From contig CAJNDS010002845.1 in assembly GCA_905221605.1 (NCBI GenBank), positions 1,094,713 to 1,108,343 on the forward strand: DNA of 13,631 nucleotides, written 5' to 3'. Positions 12,497-13,631 of this stretch are shown piece after piece; positions within the stretch are counted from its first letter, which is position 1; the number at the start of each line of letters is the position of its first letter. The notes beneath the pieces were generated by a model. The model ran no database searches. It saw nothing but the letters and a program-made list of their open reading frames with translations, and had not been told where the DNA came from. This stretch comes from Symbiodinium natans (lineage: Eukaryota > Sar > Dinophyceae > Suessiales > Symbiodiniaceae). Made by a program: the position numbers and the translations under genes.

Positions 12497-12545
12497 GTTT
12501 AAACCAAAAGAATATAAAATAGTCATAGTAATACTAGAAAAGAGC

Positions 12546-12564
12546 ATGTACTACGGTAGTACAT
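12546..12564. other. 19-bp palindrome in AT-rich DNA
   Basis: ATGTACTAC-G-GTAGTACAT: nine-base perfect arms around one central base, followed ten bases later by another ATGTAC. It sits in an AT-rich gap between coding stretches. It could be a dimeric protein-binding site or an element end. Confidence 0.7.
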
Positions 12565-12628
12565 TTACGAATGTACACCGTTTTCGCAATGGACTTTCTC
12601 TATCCACCGTGTGCTTAGTCCGTGATAG

Positions 12629-12778
12629 CCCCCGACAAAAGCATTCGTGTTTGGCTCCTTTGGGCTGCCCTACATGCAGGACATGGCAAACATCCCCTCC
12701 ATCAACTGCAGCTCCTCGGAAGCCGAGCTCTACCAGCACAAGGCTCTTGACCGCATCTTCGCGCGCACCGCGCTTTGA
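12629..12778 (+). CDS. Exon D, strong coding composition
   Basis: Open from 12629, after TAG, to TGA 12776-12778, with no ATG at the start. It reads TKAFVFGSFGLPYMQDMANI, PSINCSSSEAELYQHKALDR and IFARTAL. FVFGSFGLPYM looks like a beta strand and turn, and the end is helical. The acceptor may be CGTGATAG| at 12628. The overlapping frame 12546-12848 is Arg/Ser-rich and less credible. Family not recognised. Confidence 0.5.
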   Translation, partial: PPTKAFVFGSFGLPYMQDMANIPSINCSSSEAELYQHKALDRIFARTAL

Positions 12779-12858
12779 AATCATCACCCTCAGCCCTGCA
12801 GCAAAGAGAAGACTTCACCAAAAAGACGGCTTAAGCCCCAAGAGGTGACCAGCTTTAA

Positions 12859-13107
12859 GACCATCCAGCTTGGTCGGAGGATGACCTGCGAGAATCTCGG
12901 CTGCAAGCGAGATTCTCTGCACGGCCTTTGCCAGCCCGGCCCGCACGGAGGATGCTGCGCAAGTTCGACATGTTGGAAGAGGATCCCGACATCTGCGGTC
13001 CTTTACGGCGCTTGCGAGAGGATTGGCTTCTGCAGGGCATCCAGTCTGCTTACGAAGCAGATCCGATGGATGCAACTATGAACCTGGGCCAGACTCACAA
13101 CTTGTGA
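12859..13107 (+). CDS. Exon E, charged helical segment
   Basis: Open from 12859, after TAA, to TGA 13105-13107, 82 codons. The acceptor is probably GCTTTAAG| at 12859-12860. It reads AWSEDDLRESRLQARFSARP, then an Arg-rich stretch, RMLRKFDMLEEDPDICGPLR and REDWLLQGIQSAYEADPMDA. It appears to be a run of charged helices. Minus-strand frames in the same bases are its antisense. Family not recognised; the same phase is open again from 13120. Confidence 0.55.
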   Translation, partial: DHPAWSEDDLRESRLQARFSARPLPARPARRMLRKFDMLEEDPDICGPLRRLREDWLLQGIQSAYEADPMDATMNLGQTHNL

Positions 13108-13119
13108 TTCCAGGCATAA

Positions 13120-13515
13120 ACACTAAGTAGTTCAAACCACGATCAAGAAAGCCCAAGCAGATCCTTCGACTCCGAGGAAGCACAAAACGACATGCACCTG
13201 GAAACTCTCCGGGAGCGAGCCAGGGCAAGAAATCAGCTTCATGAGCTTGGGGCTTATTGGGGCTTCTGGGTGAAAAGTCCCAGTGTCAGCCAGTGTTCGG
13301 CTCAACTCCATGAAAAATCGCTCTCCTGGAACCGAGGGACCATTTCATACGCTTTGGAGAGCGTTCCCTCCGAGGACCGGACGCTCACTGACGCCCAAGT
13401 GGTTGCGAGCGGGATGCCTATGGACGAGCCCATCAGGTCCTCGCAATTTCTCCTCAGCGCCCTAGAAATTACGGATGTGTACAGATCACAGCAGTCGAGA
13501 ATCCTAGCTTGCTGA
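13120..13515 (+). CDS. Exon F, long open frame
   Basis: Open from 13120, after TAA, to TGA 13513-13515; ATG 13192 gives 107 codons, but residues before it (SSSNHDQESPSRSFDSEEAQ) are also coding-like, so it is probably internal to an exon. Later segments are MHLETLRERARARNQLHELG, RGTISYALESVPSEDRTLTD and FLLSALEITDVYRSQQS. Mixed helix and strand, soluble. It is in the same frame as exon E, separated only by two stops within 15 bases. Not recognised. Confidence 0.55.
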   Translation, partial: TLSSSNHDQESPSRSFDSEEAQNDMHLETLRERARARNQLHELGAYWGFWVKSPSVSQCSAQLHEKSLSWNRGTISYALESVPSEDRTLTDAQVVASGMPMDEPIRSSQFLLSALEITDVYRSQQSRILAC

Positions 13516-13565
13516 GAATGCTCAGCCTTCGCACTGAACAACCTGTCTTCGCGACCTTTCTGCAG

Positions 13566-13631
13566 GTTCGTGGCGTGCGTCGTCGAGCATTCGCGCTCCA
13601 ACGATGCGGAGTTTCAAGTGGTGAACAAAGC
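13566..13631 (+). CDS. Exon G, cut by the right edge
   Basis: A strong acceptor, GCGACCTTTCTGCAG| at 13565, is followed by one base and then FVACVVEHSRSNDAEFQVVN and K to the window end. The frame is open and clearly protein-like. Exon F could splice into it, since a stop ends that frame at 13515 and a donor would have to lie before it. Family not recognised. Confidence 0.6.

Noticed and set aside
12546-12848. 100-codon plus-strand frame beginning at the palindrome's ATG
   Set aside because: Arg/Ser/Pro-rich composition; the frame at 12629-12778 in the same bases is much more protein-like.
1-13631. Dinoflagellate spliced-leader relics, tRNA, rRNA, CRISPR arrays
   Set aside because: Looked for an intact leader 3' part (TTTTGGCTCAAG), cloverleaf-like sequences and regular spacer arrays; none seen by eye.

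Overview
The window looks like nuclear DNA of a dinoflagellate, most likely Symbiodiniaceae-like. Three things point there. No reading frame stays open long enough to hold a bacterial-type gene. Short protein-like stretches (about 15-130 codons) follow one another, many of them bounded by pyrimidine-AG acceptors and GT donors. Nearly all convincing coding stretches lie on the plus strand, and they include many variants of the helical repeat motif [P]Q-[DN]-[LVM]-SN-x-x-W-A-x-A, which I associate with octotricopeptide (OPR)/RAP-type RNA-binding proteins that are expanded in dinoflagellates. The taxon is an inference: I found no rRNA, tRNA or intact spliced-leader sequence to anchor it.

Layout. 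Positions 1-120 hold the end of a coding frame cut by the left edge, followed by about 550 bases without a gene and with a strong G-quadruplex motif. From about 670 to 5,940 there is a scatter of plus-strand candidate exons of one or more unrecognised genes. Two of them (1942-2040 and 2214-2342) read like degenerate ankyrin repeats. A 73-nt exon at 4426-4498 has textbook splice borders and a basic TRKRRK cluster. From about 5,940 to 10,935 the best-supported element is an exon-rich gene whose exons each carry one or two OPR-like repeats. Such proteins typically bind organellar RNA; the target here is unknown.

From 10,940 to 11,790 the DNA is repetitive: a T-rich block with recurring AACCTCG, a hairpin, and a degenerate CCCACCATTTC minisatellite, partly enclosed by 13-bp inverted arms. 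From 11,797 to the right edge there is another plus-strand gene or genes. Three exons (11797-11924, 12086-12151 and 12214 onward) join in matching phase. Further coding stretches follow at 12629-12778, 12859-13107 and 13120-13515, and an exon runs off the window at 13566-13631.

Exon borders are read by eye and are approximate. Gene starts, gene ends and the linkage of exons into transcripts cannot be fixed without transcript data. Functions outside the OPR-like gene are not recognised.
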